DNA from: Candidatus Woesearchaeota archaeon
Lineage (GTDB): Archaea; Nanobdellota; Nanobdellia; Woesearchaeales; UBA12501
Direction: 5' to 3'
DNA: 10,878 nt
NCBI GenBank assembly: GCA_026394915.1
Contig: JAPLZS010000096.1
Span: forward strand, 884-11,761
Part shown: piece after piece, positions 1 to 5,873 of the stretch
Layout: the number at the start of each line of letters is the position of its first letter
Numbering within the stretch: position 1 is the stretch's first letter
Made by a program: the position numbers and the translations under genes
The notes under the pieces: generated by a model
What the model was told of the DNA's origin: nothing
Database searches by the model: none
What the model saw: the letters and a program-made list of their open reading frames with translations, nothing else

Positions 1-20
1 GTGAATTAAACATCAAGAAA

Positions 21-29
21 AGGAGGTGA
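21..29 (+). promoter_or_regulatory. Strong Shine-Dalgarno site
   Basis: AGGAGGTGA is a near-perfect anti-16S match ending four bases before the ATG at 34. It decides the start of the short membrane protein gene and supports that gene being real despite its small size. Confidence 0.8.
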
Positions 30-33
30 AGAT

Positions 34-195
34 ATGGCATATGGAATGATGGGAGGATACGGATGCAGTCCATTGGGGATGGCAGGCATGTGGATTCTTG
101 GTTTGATATTCTTTGTGATAGCCTCTTTTGCATTCTCAGCTATATTCTGGCTGACATACAACTGGCTCGTAAAAGACAAGATGAAGAAGAAATAA
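34..195 (+). CDS. Small Gly/Met-rich single-span membrane protein (53 aa)
   Basis: This 53-residue ORF was read by hand; it opens with MAYGMMGGYG, rich in Gly and Met, followed by one hydrophobic helix at about residues 19-43. It ends in a very basic tail (VKDKMKKK), which suggests N-out/C-in topology by the positive-inside rule. It is preceded by the best Shine-Dalgarno site in the window. The Met/Gly-rich head recalls many short prokaryotic membrane peptides, but I do not recognise a family and assign no function. Whether it belongs to an operon cut off at the left edge cannot be told: an in-frame GTG-AAT-TAA at 1-9 is too short to interpret. A T5 run at 204-208 just after the stop could terminate transcription. 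Confidence 0.7.
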   Translation: MAYGMMGGYGCSPLGMAGMWILGLIFFVIASFAFSAIFWLTYNWLVKDKMKKK

Positions 196-243
196 AAAAG
201 AGATTTTTAGTAGCCTGAACTCAGGTAAAATCCATCAGTCTTT

Positions 244-615
244 CTAATTTTTACTGCATCTTTGCTCTACATATCTACTTAGTATAGGGTAGATTGAACT
301 GTTATCTGCATTCAGGTTATCACCTTCAACCAAATATCGGAAACAACCATCAAACACTATGAATAAATTTTTTCTGACAGATCCTGTTGTTCCTTTCACA
401 GTCAGAAACTTCCCTGCTTCAGTATAATCCAGCTCTTGTATCTCCTCCAGATCAAGGACGTCGTCTCTAATGGGGTTGGCAAGCACTAAATAGCTATCCT
501 TAACCTTAAGGAAATGTGTCCTTGCTGTTCTTCTCCCGACTGCAAACTGAAAGAACTCATCAACTGGAATCTGTCCTTCCTTGCATCGTTCCTCTAAAGT
601 TCTATTCTCTGCCAT
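244..615 (-). CDS. Hypothetical protein (123 aa), family unknown
   Basis: This is a soluble 123-residue protein with no signal peptide and no membrane helix. It alternates charged and hydrophobic stretches in a way that suggests a small mixed alpha/beta domain: LKVKDSYLVLANP near 36-48 and RKNLFIVFDGCFRYLVEGD near 81-99 look like beta hairpins. Cysteines lie at 11, 91 and 120 without a metal-binding spacing. The ATG at 615 is supported by GGAGGCG just upstream and by a TATA-like TTTATATT about 50 bases upstream. It is divergent from the Lrp-family gene, and a perfect palindrome lies against its TATA box, so it may be a target of that regulator. I do not recognise the family. Confidence 0.7.
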   Translation of the reverse strand: MAENRTLEERCKEGQIPVDEFFQFAVGRRTARTHFLKVKDSYLVLANPIRDDVLDLEEIQELDYTEAGKFLTVKGTTGSVRKNLFIVFDGCFRYLVEGDNLNADNSSIYPILSRYVEQRCSKN

Positions 616-660
616 ATTTTCGCCTCCGATAATATGTCTATTTTAGAATCACTCCATCTT

Positions 661-668
661 AATATAAA
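661..668 (-). promoter_or_regulatory. TATA box for the 123-aa unknown gene
   Basis: On the minus strand the sequence reads TTTATATT, a typical archaeal TATA element. A start site about 26 bases downstream (near 638) would give a leader of roughly 23 nt holding the GGAGG ribosome site. The assignment rests on position and sequence only. Confidence 0.5.
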
Positions 669-669
669 T

Positions 670-681
670 TATTGAACAATA
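670..681. promoter_or_regulatory. Perfect palindrome, candidate Lrp-type operator
   Basis: TATTGAACAATA is a perfect 12-bp palindrome in the divergent promoter region. It abuts the minus-strand TATA box, where the BRE of the 123-aa gene would lie, and sits about 20 bp upstream of the Lrp-gene TATA box. Archaeal Lrp proteins commonly bind AT-rich palindromes in their own promoters. That this one is bound by the neighbouring Lrp protein is inference. Confidence 0.4.
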
Positions 682-694
682 TTCAGATATTAAG

Positions 695-710
695 CGAAAT
701 ATTTATAAAT
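695..710 (+). promoter_or_regulatory. BRE/TATA promoter of the Lrp-family gene
   Basis: A purine-rich BRE-like CGAAAT (695-700) directly precedes TTTATAAAT (702-710). The TATA centre is 26 bp before the ATG at 732, so the mRNA should be leaderless; there is no Shine-Dalgarno motif, which agrees. Confidence 0.7.
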
Positions 711-711
711 A

Positions 712-728
712 ATTGAATATCATGCAAT
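712..728. promoter_or_regulatory. Inverted repeat at the Lrp start site
   Basis: ATTG-N9-CAAT spans the interval between TATA box and start codon. The half-site is the same as in the perfect palindrome at 670-681 (ATTG/CAAT). An autoregulator bound here would block polymerase at the start site. The match is short, so chance is possible. Confidence 0.3.
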
Positions 729-731
729 AAT

Positions 732-1181
732 ATGAAGAATCTATATGAAAAACTGATTCCAATGCTGAAGAAGGGATTCTGCACACCTCAGATTGCGCAG
801 ATTGCAAGGACAATCAAAGAACCTTCAACAACAATACATTTCAATGTGAAGAAACTTGAGAAAGAAGGCAAGATAAAAGGATACAAGGCGGTTTTTGATT
901 ATACAAAGATTGAAGAGGGTTTCTGCGGATTTGCGCTTGTAAGCCTATCGCCTGATACTTACGGAAACCCAGAGATAATATCAAAATTGATTGCAAACAA
1001 TCCTGAAGTGGAGAGTGTTGATATCTGCACAGGAGACTGGGAGCTTGTTGTCAAGCTAAGAGCAAAGGACCAGACTGAGTATTTCTCTGCCATCAAAAGG
1101 ATAATGTCGAAGAAAGGCATTGCAAAGGTCAACTCACTGGTTTCTCTTAAATCAATCAAATCAGAATTCATTGAAATCTAA
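732..1181 (+). CDS. Lrp/AsnC family transcriptional regulator
   Basis: This 149-residue protein has the usual length and layout of the feast/famine (Lrp/AsnC) family. A winged helix-turn-helix lies at about residues 16-48 (TPQIAQIARTIKEPSTTIHF, then VKKLEKEGKIKGY), and a RAM ligand-binding/dimerisation domain at about 65-145. The conserved RAM turn is visible as TGDWELVVKLRAKD at 100-113. Family members bind DNA as dimers or octamers and often sense amino acids; the ligand here cannot be read from sequence. The ATG at 732 is fixed by a TATA box 26 bp upstream, predicting a leaderless mRNA. It faces the 123-aa unknown across a region holding two ATTG/CAAT inverted repeats, so self-regulation and control of the neighbour are plausible. 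It converges with the hydrolase gene downstream, with a 17-bp gap. Confidence 0.92.
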   Translation: MKNLYEKLIPMLKKGFCTPQIAQIARTIKEPSTTIHFNVKKLEKEGKIKGYKAVFDYTKIEEGFCGFALVSLSPDTYGNPEIISKLIANNPEVESVDICTGDWELVVKLRAKDQTEYFSAIKRIMSKKGIAKVNSLVSLKSIKSEFIEI

Positions 1182-1198
1182 AAAAACTATATTGAGGT

Positions 1199-1990
1199 TC
1201 AGCCTAATATCTCTACCCTTACTTTTGCAAGGCTCCTGAACTTCTCTGCATCTGACTTCTGGCCCACTCCGGATACAGTGCCGTAATGCATGGGTATTGC
1301 AACCTTTGGCCTGAATTCATTCACTGCATTTGCTGCCTCAGCCGGGCCCATTGTGTATGTTCCGCCGATAGGAACAAGAGCAACGTCAATATTAGTCAGG
1401 TTCTTCATCTCCGGGATGAAATCAGTGTCTCCTGCATGGTAAATCCTTTTCCCGTTTATTGTGATAATAAAACCAACCCATTCATTCTCCTTTGGATGGA
1501 AGCTCTTGTTGATGTTGTATGCAGGGACAACTGAAATCTCTGTGCCCTTTATGTTCAGCCTGTCGCCTGGCCTGACCAAGGTCACATTCGCGATCTTGAG
1601 GTTCGAGAGCTTGCTCTGGCAGTCAGGCACTGTGATTATTATGGTGTCAGGATTTATTATCTTCTGTATGTCTGCCATTGAGCAATGGTCATAATGCCCA
1701 TGGGTTATGAATATCATGTCTGCTTTCCCGATATCTTTCACATTGAACGGATCGATGTAGATGATCTTGTCATTCCTGAAAGCGAATGATGACTGGCCTG
1801 ACCATTCGATGTTCACTCCTTCTATGTTTGCCATTTTTGTAGTATTTTCCTCGCTCTGTGATGTTTCTGCAGCATTGTCCTGCGCTGATTTCTCAGCTGC
1901 CTGCCTTGAGCATGCTGCAATGATCATGATTGCTACGAACAGTATAAAAATATTTCTTTTGATTCGAATCATTCCCATATTCTTGTTCAT
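1199..1990 (-). CDS. Lipid-anchored metallo-beta-lactamase-fold hydrolase (UlaG-like)
   Basis: This is a metal-dependent hydrolase of the MBL-fold UlaG/UPF0173 type. The metal site is complete: HGHYDH at residues 97-102, AGDTD at 186-190 (Asp188 the likely bridging ligand) and PMHYGT with His235. The domain runs from about 57 to 263, near the usual 220-230 residues of this family. Unusually it has an N-terminal extension: a basic start, a hydrophobic stretch (14-26), a lipobox IAAC with Cys27, then a 28-residue Gln/Ser/Glu-rich linker. That predicts export and lipid anchoring at the outer face of the membrane, whereas most UlaG-like enzymes are cytoplasmic. The start overlaps the aminopeptidase stop as ATGA, so translation is probably coupled; Met5 or Met7 are alternative starts. 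The substrate is unknown: the fold serves lactones, phosphodiesters and other esters. Confidence 0.88.
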   Translation of the reverse strand: MNKNMGMIRIKRNIFILFVAIMIIAACSRQAAEKSAQDNAAETSQSEENTTKMANIEGVNIEWSGQSSFAFRNDKIIYIDPFNVKDIGKADMIFITHGHYDHCSMADIQKIINPDTIIITVPDCQSKLSNLKIANVTLVRPGDRLNIKGTEISVVPAYNINKSFHPKENEWVGFIITINGKRIYHAGDTDFIPEMKNLTNIDVALVPIGGTYTMGPAEAANAVNEFRPKVAIPMHYGTVSGVGQKSDAEKFRSLAKVRVEILG

Positions 1991-2988
1991 ATTGTCAATG
2001 ATCCCTCTCTCATGATCATCTTCCCGTCTGCATAGATTGTCGGCTTCTTAAAAACGCAGTCAAGATGGCACCCTGCATAGATCTTTCCGCCCATGCCCTT
2101 GCTGCTGCCAAGGGCGATGTGGGCAGTGCCATACACTTTCTCGTCCTCAAGAACGACTCCGCTTATCCTTGCGCTCTTGTTTGTGCCAATGCCGAGCTCT
2201 GCAATGTTATAGGCTTCTTTTCCGCAGCTCTCGAGAATTTTCATGAGATCCTGAGCTGATCTCTTTCCTTCTATGCTGACAGCATAGCCTTTCTTTACGG
2301 TTATTCTTACAGGAGAATCGACAAGGCCTATATCCCCTATGCTTGCGTCAACCACAAACACCCCTTCTGTCTTGGCATACTGAGGCACAAAGAACAGCTC
2401 TCCTCCTGGAAGATTGCCAATCATCCCTTTCTTTCTGATAATGCCGTCATCGCAGAATGCCTTTGATCCCTTGTCCCTGAATATGCTGATGTCTGTGCCT
2501 TTATCTGTAAAAATCCTTATTGTCATTGCTCTCCTGATGGCATCATGAAGTTTCTTTGTCATCCTTGCAATCTTAGGATAATCAACAGACATGTCCCTCA
2601 TGAAGACTTCCTCTGTTATGCCTGGCAGTGTTGCCACTCTTGCTCCATTCTTTGCAGCATCCTTTATGGCATTTGTGTGCGTCAGGGATTTTGTAGTTGG
2701 GGCGATTATGACATCAAATCCCTTCATCTTTTCTGCAATATCATCAGGAGGCTCTTCTCCAGACACTTTTCCGACAGGGATGATTGCAATCTGGGCGTTT
2801 TTGCATATCTTTTTCGCTTCTTCAAAGATTGATTTTCCGATCTTCAGAGTATTGCTGTCTGCAACAACAAGCAGGGATTCGTCTTTCCTGAGATTGATGC
2901 ACTGCTTCAGAATTGTTTGGGTTGGTTTTCCTGGCATTTTGGGTGTGCTGATATCTGCTGATACCTTATAAAATATCTTATTATGCAT
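1987..2988 (-). CDS. M29-family aminopeptidase (aminopeptidase T/AmpS-like)
   Basis: This is a predicted dinuclear-metal aminopeptidase that removes N-terminal residues from peptides in the cytoplasm. The M29 ligand set can be traced in order: Glu197 in NLPGGE, Glu264 in NIAELGIGTN, His290 in GTAHIALG, and His308 with Asp310 in GCHLD. At 333 residues it is shorter than bacterial AmpT/AmpS (about 400). The segment between His290 and His308 is short, and the tyrosine usually found seven residues after the first histidine is Lys297 here, so catalysis may differ. There is no signal peptide. Only TATA-like elements lie upstream and there is no Shine-Dalgarno site. It is the first gene of a two-gene operon with the lipid-anchored hydrolase (4-bp overlap). 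The family call is firm; substrate range is not deducible. Confidence 0.88.
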   Translation of the reverse strand: MHNKIFYKVSADISTPKMPGKPTQTILKQCINLRKDESLLVVADSNTLKIGKSIFEEAKKICKNAQIAIIPVGKVSGEEPPDDIAEKMKGFDVIIAPTTKSLTHTNAIKDAAKNGARVATLPGITEEVFMRDMSVDYPKIARMTKKLHDAIRRAMTIRIFTDKGTDISIFRDKGSKAFCDDGIIRKKGMIGNLPGGELFFVPQYAKTEGVFVVDASIGDIGLVDSPVRITVKKGYAVSIEGKRSAQDLMKILESCGKEAYNIAELGIGTNKSARISGVVLEDEKVYGTAHIALGSSKGMGGKIYAGCHLDCVFKKPTIYADGKMIMREGSLTI

Positions 2989-3003
2989 TTTTATGGATTT
3001 ATA

Positions 3004-3012
3004 TTATATAAA
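3004..3012 (-). promoter_or_regulatory. TATA-like element upstream of the aminopeptidase gene
   Basis: The minus strand reads TTTATATAA. Its centre is only about 20 bp before the ATG at 2988, a little close for a leaderless start. A second minus-strand TATA-like element (TTATATAA, 3059 to 3052) would give a leader of about 40 nt instead. Which is used cannot be settled by reading. Confidence 0.45.
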
Positions 3013-3076
3013 GTTATTGTTGATGAAGAAAAAAGATATTCTTGACTGTTCTTATATAACCGATATATACTGTCCA

Positions 3077-3094
3077 AACGAAACATTTATATAT
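3077..3094 (+). promoter_or_regulatory. BRE/TATA promoter of the membrane-protein trio
   Basis: AACGAAAC (BRE-like, 3077-3084) precedes TTTATATAT (3086-3094). The predicted start site, about 26-30 bp from the TATA centre, falls at 3116-3120, right at the ATG at 3120. An upstream in-frame ATG at 3093 lies inside the TATA box and so cannot be on the transcript. Confidence 0.7.
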
Positions 3095-3119
3095 GAACAA
3101 ACATTTAATTAGACCCATA

Positions 3120-3695
3120 ATGGCTGATTCAGTGTTTAGAGGTGCACTGGTATTTTTGGACAAGATTGGCATCTATGATGTCGTCCTTCCGTTCTTACTT
3201 GTGTTTGCAGTTGTATTCGCAATCCTTGAGAAGACAAAGGTATTCGGCGTTGACAAGATAGAGGGCGTGGAATACACAAAGAAGAACATAAACGCGATAA
3301 TCGCATTTGTCATAGGATTCCTTGTCATAGCATCAACTCAGCTTGTCAAGGCGATAAACGAGTCAATGGCGAACATTGTCTTGTTGCTCCTTGTGTCAAT
3401 AAGCTTCCTCATATTGATCGGCTCATTCTACCATTATGAGGACAAGGTCATGCTTGAAGGCGCATGGAAAAAGATGTTCATGGTGCTTTTCTTCATAATC
3501 ACGGTGATGATATTCCTTCATTCGATAAAGACAGAAAACGGAGACAGCTGGCTGTATGTGTTCTGGGCATTCCTGAGGGATAACTGGGCAGCAGATTATA
3601 CAGCATCAGTCATATTCCTGGTCGTAGTCATAGTGATTATATTGTTTATAACTCAGGAAAGAAAGCCTAAAAAGGCAGAAAAGAAAGAAGATTAA
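3120..3695 (+). CDS. Five-helix membrane protein, paralogue 1 of 3
   Basis: This 191-residue integral membrane protein has helices at about 20-37, 57-77, 83-103, 117-134 and 161-178. Basic residues cluster in the first cytoplasmic loop (LEKTKVFG, then KKNIN at 54-58) and in the Lys/Glu tail (RKPKKAEKKED), predicting N-out/C-in. It shares the signature PF-x-LVF ... KT-x-x-FG ... KNIN with the next gene, and a weaker form with the third. The start is placed at 3120, not 3093, because 3093 lies inside the TATA box and because from 3120 the N-terminus aligns with paralogue 2 (15-20 residues before PFxLVF). No enzymatic motif is visible and I recognise no named family. The nearby type IV filament genes suggest, without proving, an accessory role at the membrane. 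Confidence 0.82.
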   Translation: MADSVFRGALVFLDKIGIYDVVLPFLLVFAVVFAILEKTKVFGVDKIEGVEYTKKNINAIIAFVIGFLVIASTQLVKAINESMANIVLLLLVSISFLILIGSFYHYEDKVMLEGAWKKMFMVLFFIITVMIFLHSIKTENGDSWLYVFWAFLRDNWAADYTASVIFLVVVIVIILFITQERKPKKAEKKED

Positions 3696-3716
3696 TATGG
3701 GAAAAGAGGGATAAAA

Positions 3717-4301
3717 ATGAGCTATCTTGAAAATGCAGTTATGATGCTTGATAATGTAGGGGTTGCAGATGTCCTTGTTCCGTTCTTCCTCGTCTTTACT
3801 ATTGTTTACGCAGTATTGCAGAAGACAAGGATATTCGGCCATGAGATGGACAGGAAGAACATCAATGTGGTTGTCGCCCTTATACTGGGCCTTGCAGTGA
3901 TATTCCCTCATGTGACTGGAAGATATCCTGCGCAGTATGATGTGGTCAATATAATGAACCAGGCTCTTCCGCAGGTCTCTCTTGTTGTTGTAGCAGTCAT
4001 AATGGTGCTTCTCCTGATAGGATTGTTCGGAGGAGAGTCAAGCTGGATAGGAGGATCAGTGGCAGGAGGTATAGCTCTTGTTGCATTCGTGCTTGTAGTG
4101 TACATATTCGGCGCAGCAGCAAATATCTGGAGTTATATCGGGTGGCTTAACTGGCTCAGCGACCCAGATACTCAATCATTAGTGGTAGTGCTGCTTGTGT
4201 TCGGCCTTATCACATGGTTCATTGTCAAGGATGAGAAGAAAGCTCCGGGAGAAGGATTCATGAAAGGCTTCGGAGACTTCTTCAGAAGGCCTGGACAATA
4301 A
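3717..4301 (+). CDS. Five-helix membrane protein, paralogue 2 of 3
   Basis: This 194-residue protein has helices at about 18-35, 51-66, 88-104, 114-133 and 153-171. The family signature is clear: PFFLVF at 22-27, QKTRIFG at 35-41 and RKNIN at 46-50. A Gly-rich stretch (FGGESSWIGGSVAGG) links helices 3 and 4. The C-terminal tail (KDEKKAPGEGFMKGFGDFFRRPGQ region, 171-194) is cytoplasmic and may form a basic amphipathic helix. The gene follows paralogue 1 by 21 bp and is preceded by GAGGGA about six bases before ATG, so it uses a Shine-Dalgarno site within the operon. Function is unknown; it is presumed to work with its two neighbours, perhaps as a hetero-oligomer. Confidence 0.82.
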   Translation: MSYLENAVMMLDNVGVADVLVPFFLVFTIVYAVLQKTRIFGHEMDRKNINVVVALILGLAVIFPHVTGRYPAQYDVVNIMNQALPQVSLVVVAVIMVLLLIGLFGGESSWIGGSVAGGIALVAFVLVVYIFGAAANIWSYIGWLNWLSDPDTQSLVVVLLVFGLITWFIVKDEKKAPGEGFMKGFGDFFRRPGQ

Positions 4302-4341
4302 GACTAAAAGAGAGAGGATGCAATAGGGAGATAATCAAAAG

Positions 4342-4911
4342 ATGGTCACAATACTCGATGTCGGATTACTGCAGAATTTCAGCATAATATTCTCTCTTGT
4401 ATTCGTTATAGCTATTGTCTACGGAATATTCCAGATGGGCAACATATTCGGGGATAACAAGGGGCTCCATGCCCTTATAGCGCTCATTGTGGGCCTCATG
4501 GTGATAATGGTGCCCAACATCACAAAGATAATAAGCGTAATGATACCATGGTTCATTCTGCTGTTCATCTTCATACTGTTCCTGATAATCGCGTACAAGA
4601 TATTCGGAGCAACGGATTCAGATGTCCTGAGCGTGCTTAAAGTGGACAATGTTGTGATATGGGTGATAATAATCATCGCAATAGTGATAGTTATAGGGTC
4701 TTTCTCAAGCGTTTATGGCCAGAACATGCTCTCAAAGACCACTTCAAACACGACAGGCAGCACAGGAACTGCAGCAGGCCAGGCATCTGACACTGGCTCT
4801 TATGCACAGAACGTGAGTGCCACATTCTTCCATCCGCAGGTGTTGGGGATGATATTTATCATGCTTGTCGCTGTGTTCACGATATCGCTTCTGGCGATGA
4901 AGGCGAAATAA
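4342..4911 (+). CDS. Five-helix membrane protein, paralogue 3 of 3, with Ser/Thr-rich outer loop
   Basis: This 189-residue protein is a diverged member of the trio. Helices fall at about 11-33, 43-62, 64-85, 104-122 and 165-185. The signature survives only partly: FSLVF at 17-21, FQMGNIFG at 30-37 and GLHALIALIVG at 41-51. Its distinguishing part is a Ser/Thr/Gly/Ala-rich loop at about 123-164 between helices 4 and 5, predicted to face outward. The loop holds two N-glycosylation sequons, Asn136-Thr-Thr and Asn157-Val-Ser. The start ATG at 4342 is preceded by GGGAG about ten bases upstream, and the gap to paralogue 2 is 40 bp. An outward, possibly glycosylated loop would suit surface contact, but function is unknown. 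Confidence 0.78.
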   Translation: MVTILDVGLLQNFSIIFSLVFVIAIVYGIFQMGNIFGDNKGLHALIALIVGLMVIMVPNITKIISVMIPWFILLFIFILFLIIAYKIFGATDSDVLSVLKVDNVVIWVIIIIAIVIVIGSFSSVYGQNMLSKTTSNTTGSTGTAAGQASDTGSYAQNVSATFFHPQVLGMIFIMLVAVFTISLLAMKAK

Positions 4912-4961
4912 TGGATTGCCCTAAATAGATTTTCTAATGAATTTTATTATAAACCATCTCC

Positions 4962-4979
4962 GATAATTATTTTATTATC
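4962..4979. terminator. AT-rich hairpin between convergent genes
   Basis: GATAAT, a 6-nt loop and ATTATC form an inverted repeat in the 77-bp gap between the membrane-protein trio and the convergent 290-aa gene. T4 runs at 4930 and 4942 precede it on the plus strand. Location and T-richness fit termination; the stem is weak. Confidence 0.35.
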
Positions 4980-4988
4980 AAACAAATC

Positions 4989-5861
4989 CTAAGAATAAGA
5001 AACTTTTCTTGCTAATTTTTCCTGCTCTGCCAGGATTCCAGCGTATTTCTCCTGGATCTTTGTCAAAGTGTTATATGCCCACATGAAACTATCCTGTTCA
5101 GCTTTTTTATCATTCCAGCCATCAACAAGAGGGAATTTGTTCATCTTGCAGCAGACAATGATATCATCCATGAATCCGCCTTGGAGAATCATTTCCTCAC
5201 CATAATTACACCAGTCCATACCCATCTTCTCTGGATGCGGCATATATCTTATTCTTTTGTCTTTCTTCAAAGAATTAAGAAACCTCTCTCTGCCAACAAA
5301 ATGTTCTATTGTTAATCTTGGAGGCATCTCATCTCCTGCTTTTTTTTCGCCAAGACCGCAGAGATAAAACCCATTAGCCTGTCCCCCGTCTCTATTAGGG
5401 ATTCTTTCTGACTCAACCCATAATCTTGCAGAAGGGATTCCTCTTGGTTCAGAAACCTCCAATAAATCTAATAGGGAATAAGGTATAGGGAATTCGTCCA
5501 TAGAATGATTTGTTGTTCTTCCTTTATCACTCTCGCTCACCATGGATATTGATGCTATACTCCATGTCTGTATGATTCCACCTTTATTCCGTTTATAGAA
5601 ATTGCTTGTTTTTATCCCCCCTTCATCGTAAAATGCCAGAGAATGCCTTGAAAAAGATCCAAGGTACCCTCTTGCACAGACTAACTGCCCTTCATGTTCC
5701 TTAAGTTGACTTGGTGTAGGGGAATGCTTATCTGTATCCCTCATACAAGTATCTTCCCAGTATATCAGCTCAAGCCCCCCTATGCCGACACTTTGTAATT
5801 CTTTTATTGGGTCTGTCTCCCATACATTTCTTACTCCCTGGGGTTTTATTATTCTTACCAT
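4989..5861 (-). CDS. Hypothetical protein (290 aa), family unknown
   Basis: This is a soluble 290-residue protein with no signal peptide and no membrane helix. It is rich in Trp, Cys and aromatic residues, with cysteines at 39, 62, 168, 218, 237 and 238, including a CC pair. A beta-rich segment (EGQLVCARGYLGSF at about 57-70) could begin a small barrel, and the C-terminus (about 255-286) is a long predicted helix. I recognise no family and see no catalytic signature. It is the last gene of a minus-strand operon, 12 bp after the ArlC-like coiled-coil gene, and has only a weak ribosome site (AGTGA). Its style resembles the 123-aa unknown more than its operon partners, so it may be a later addition to the operon. 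Confidence 0.75.
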   Translation of the reverse strand: MVRIIKPQGVRNVWETDPIKELQSVGIGGLELIYWEDTCMRDTDKHSPTPSQLKEHEGQLVCARGYLGSFSRHSLAFYDEGGIKTSNFYKRNKGGIIQTWSIASISMVSESDKGRTTNHSMDEFPIPYSLLDLLEVSEPRGIPSARLWVESERIPNRDGGQANGFYLCGLGEKKAGDEMPPRLTIEHFVGRERFLNSLKKDKRIRYMPHPEKMGMDWCNYGEEMILQGGFMDDIIVCCKMNKFPLVDGWNDKKAEQDSFMWAYNTLTKIQEKYAGILAEQEKLARKVSYS

Positions 5862-5873
5862 AAAAATATCACT

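Noticed and set aside
214..225. CCTGAACTCAGG palindrome after the first gene
   Set aside because: It forms at best a four-pair hairpin and is not followed by a T-run close enough; the T5 run lies before it. Not enough for a terminator call.
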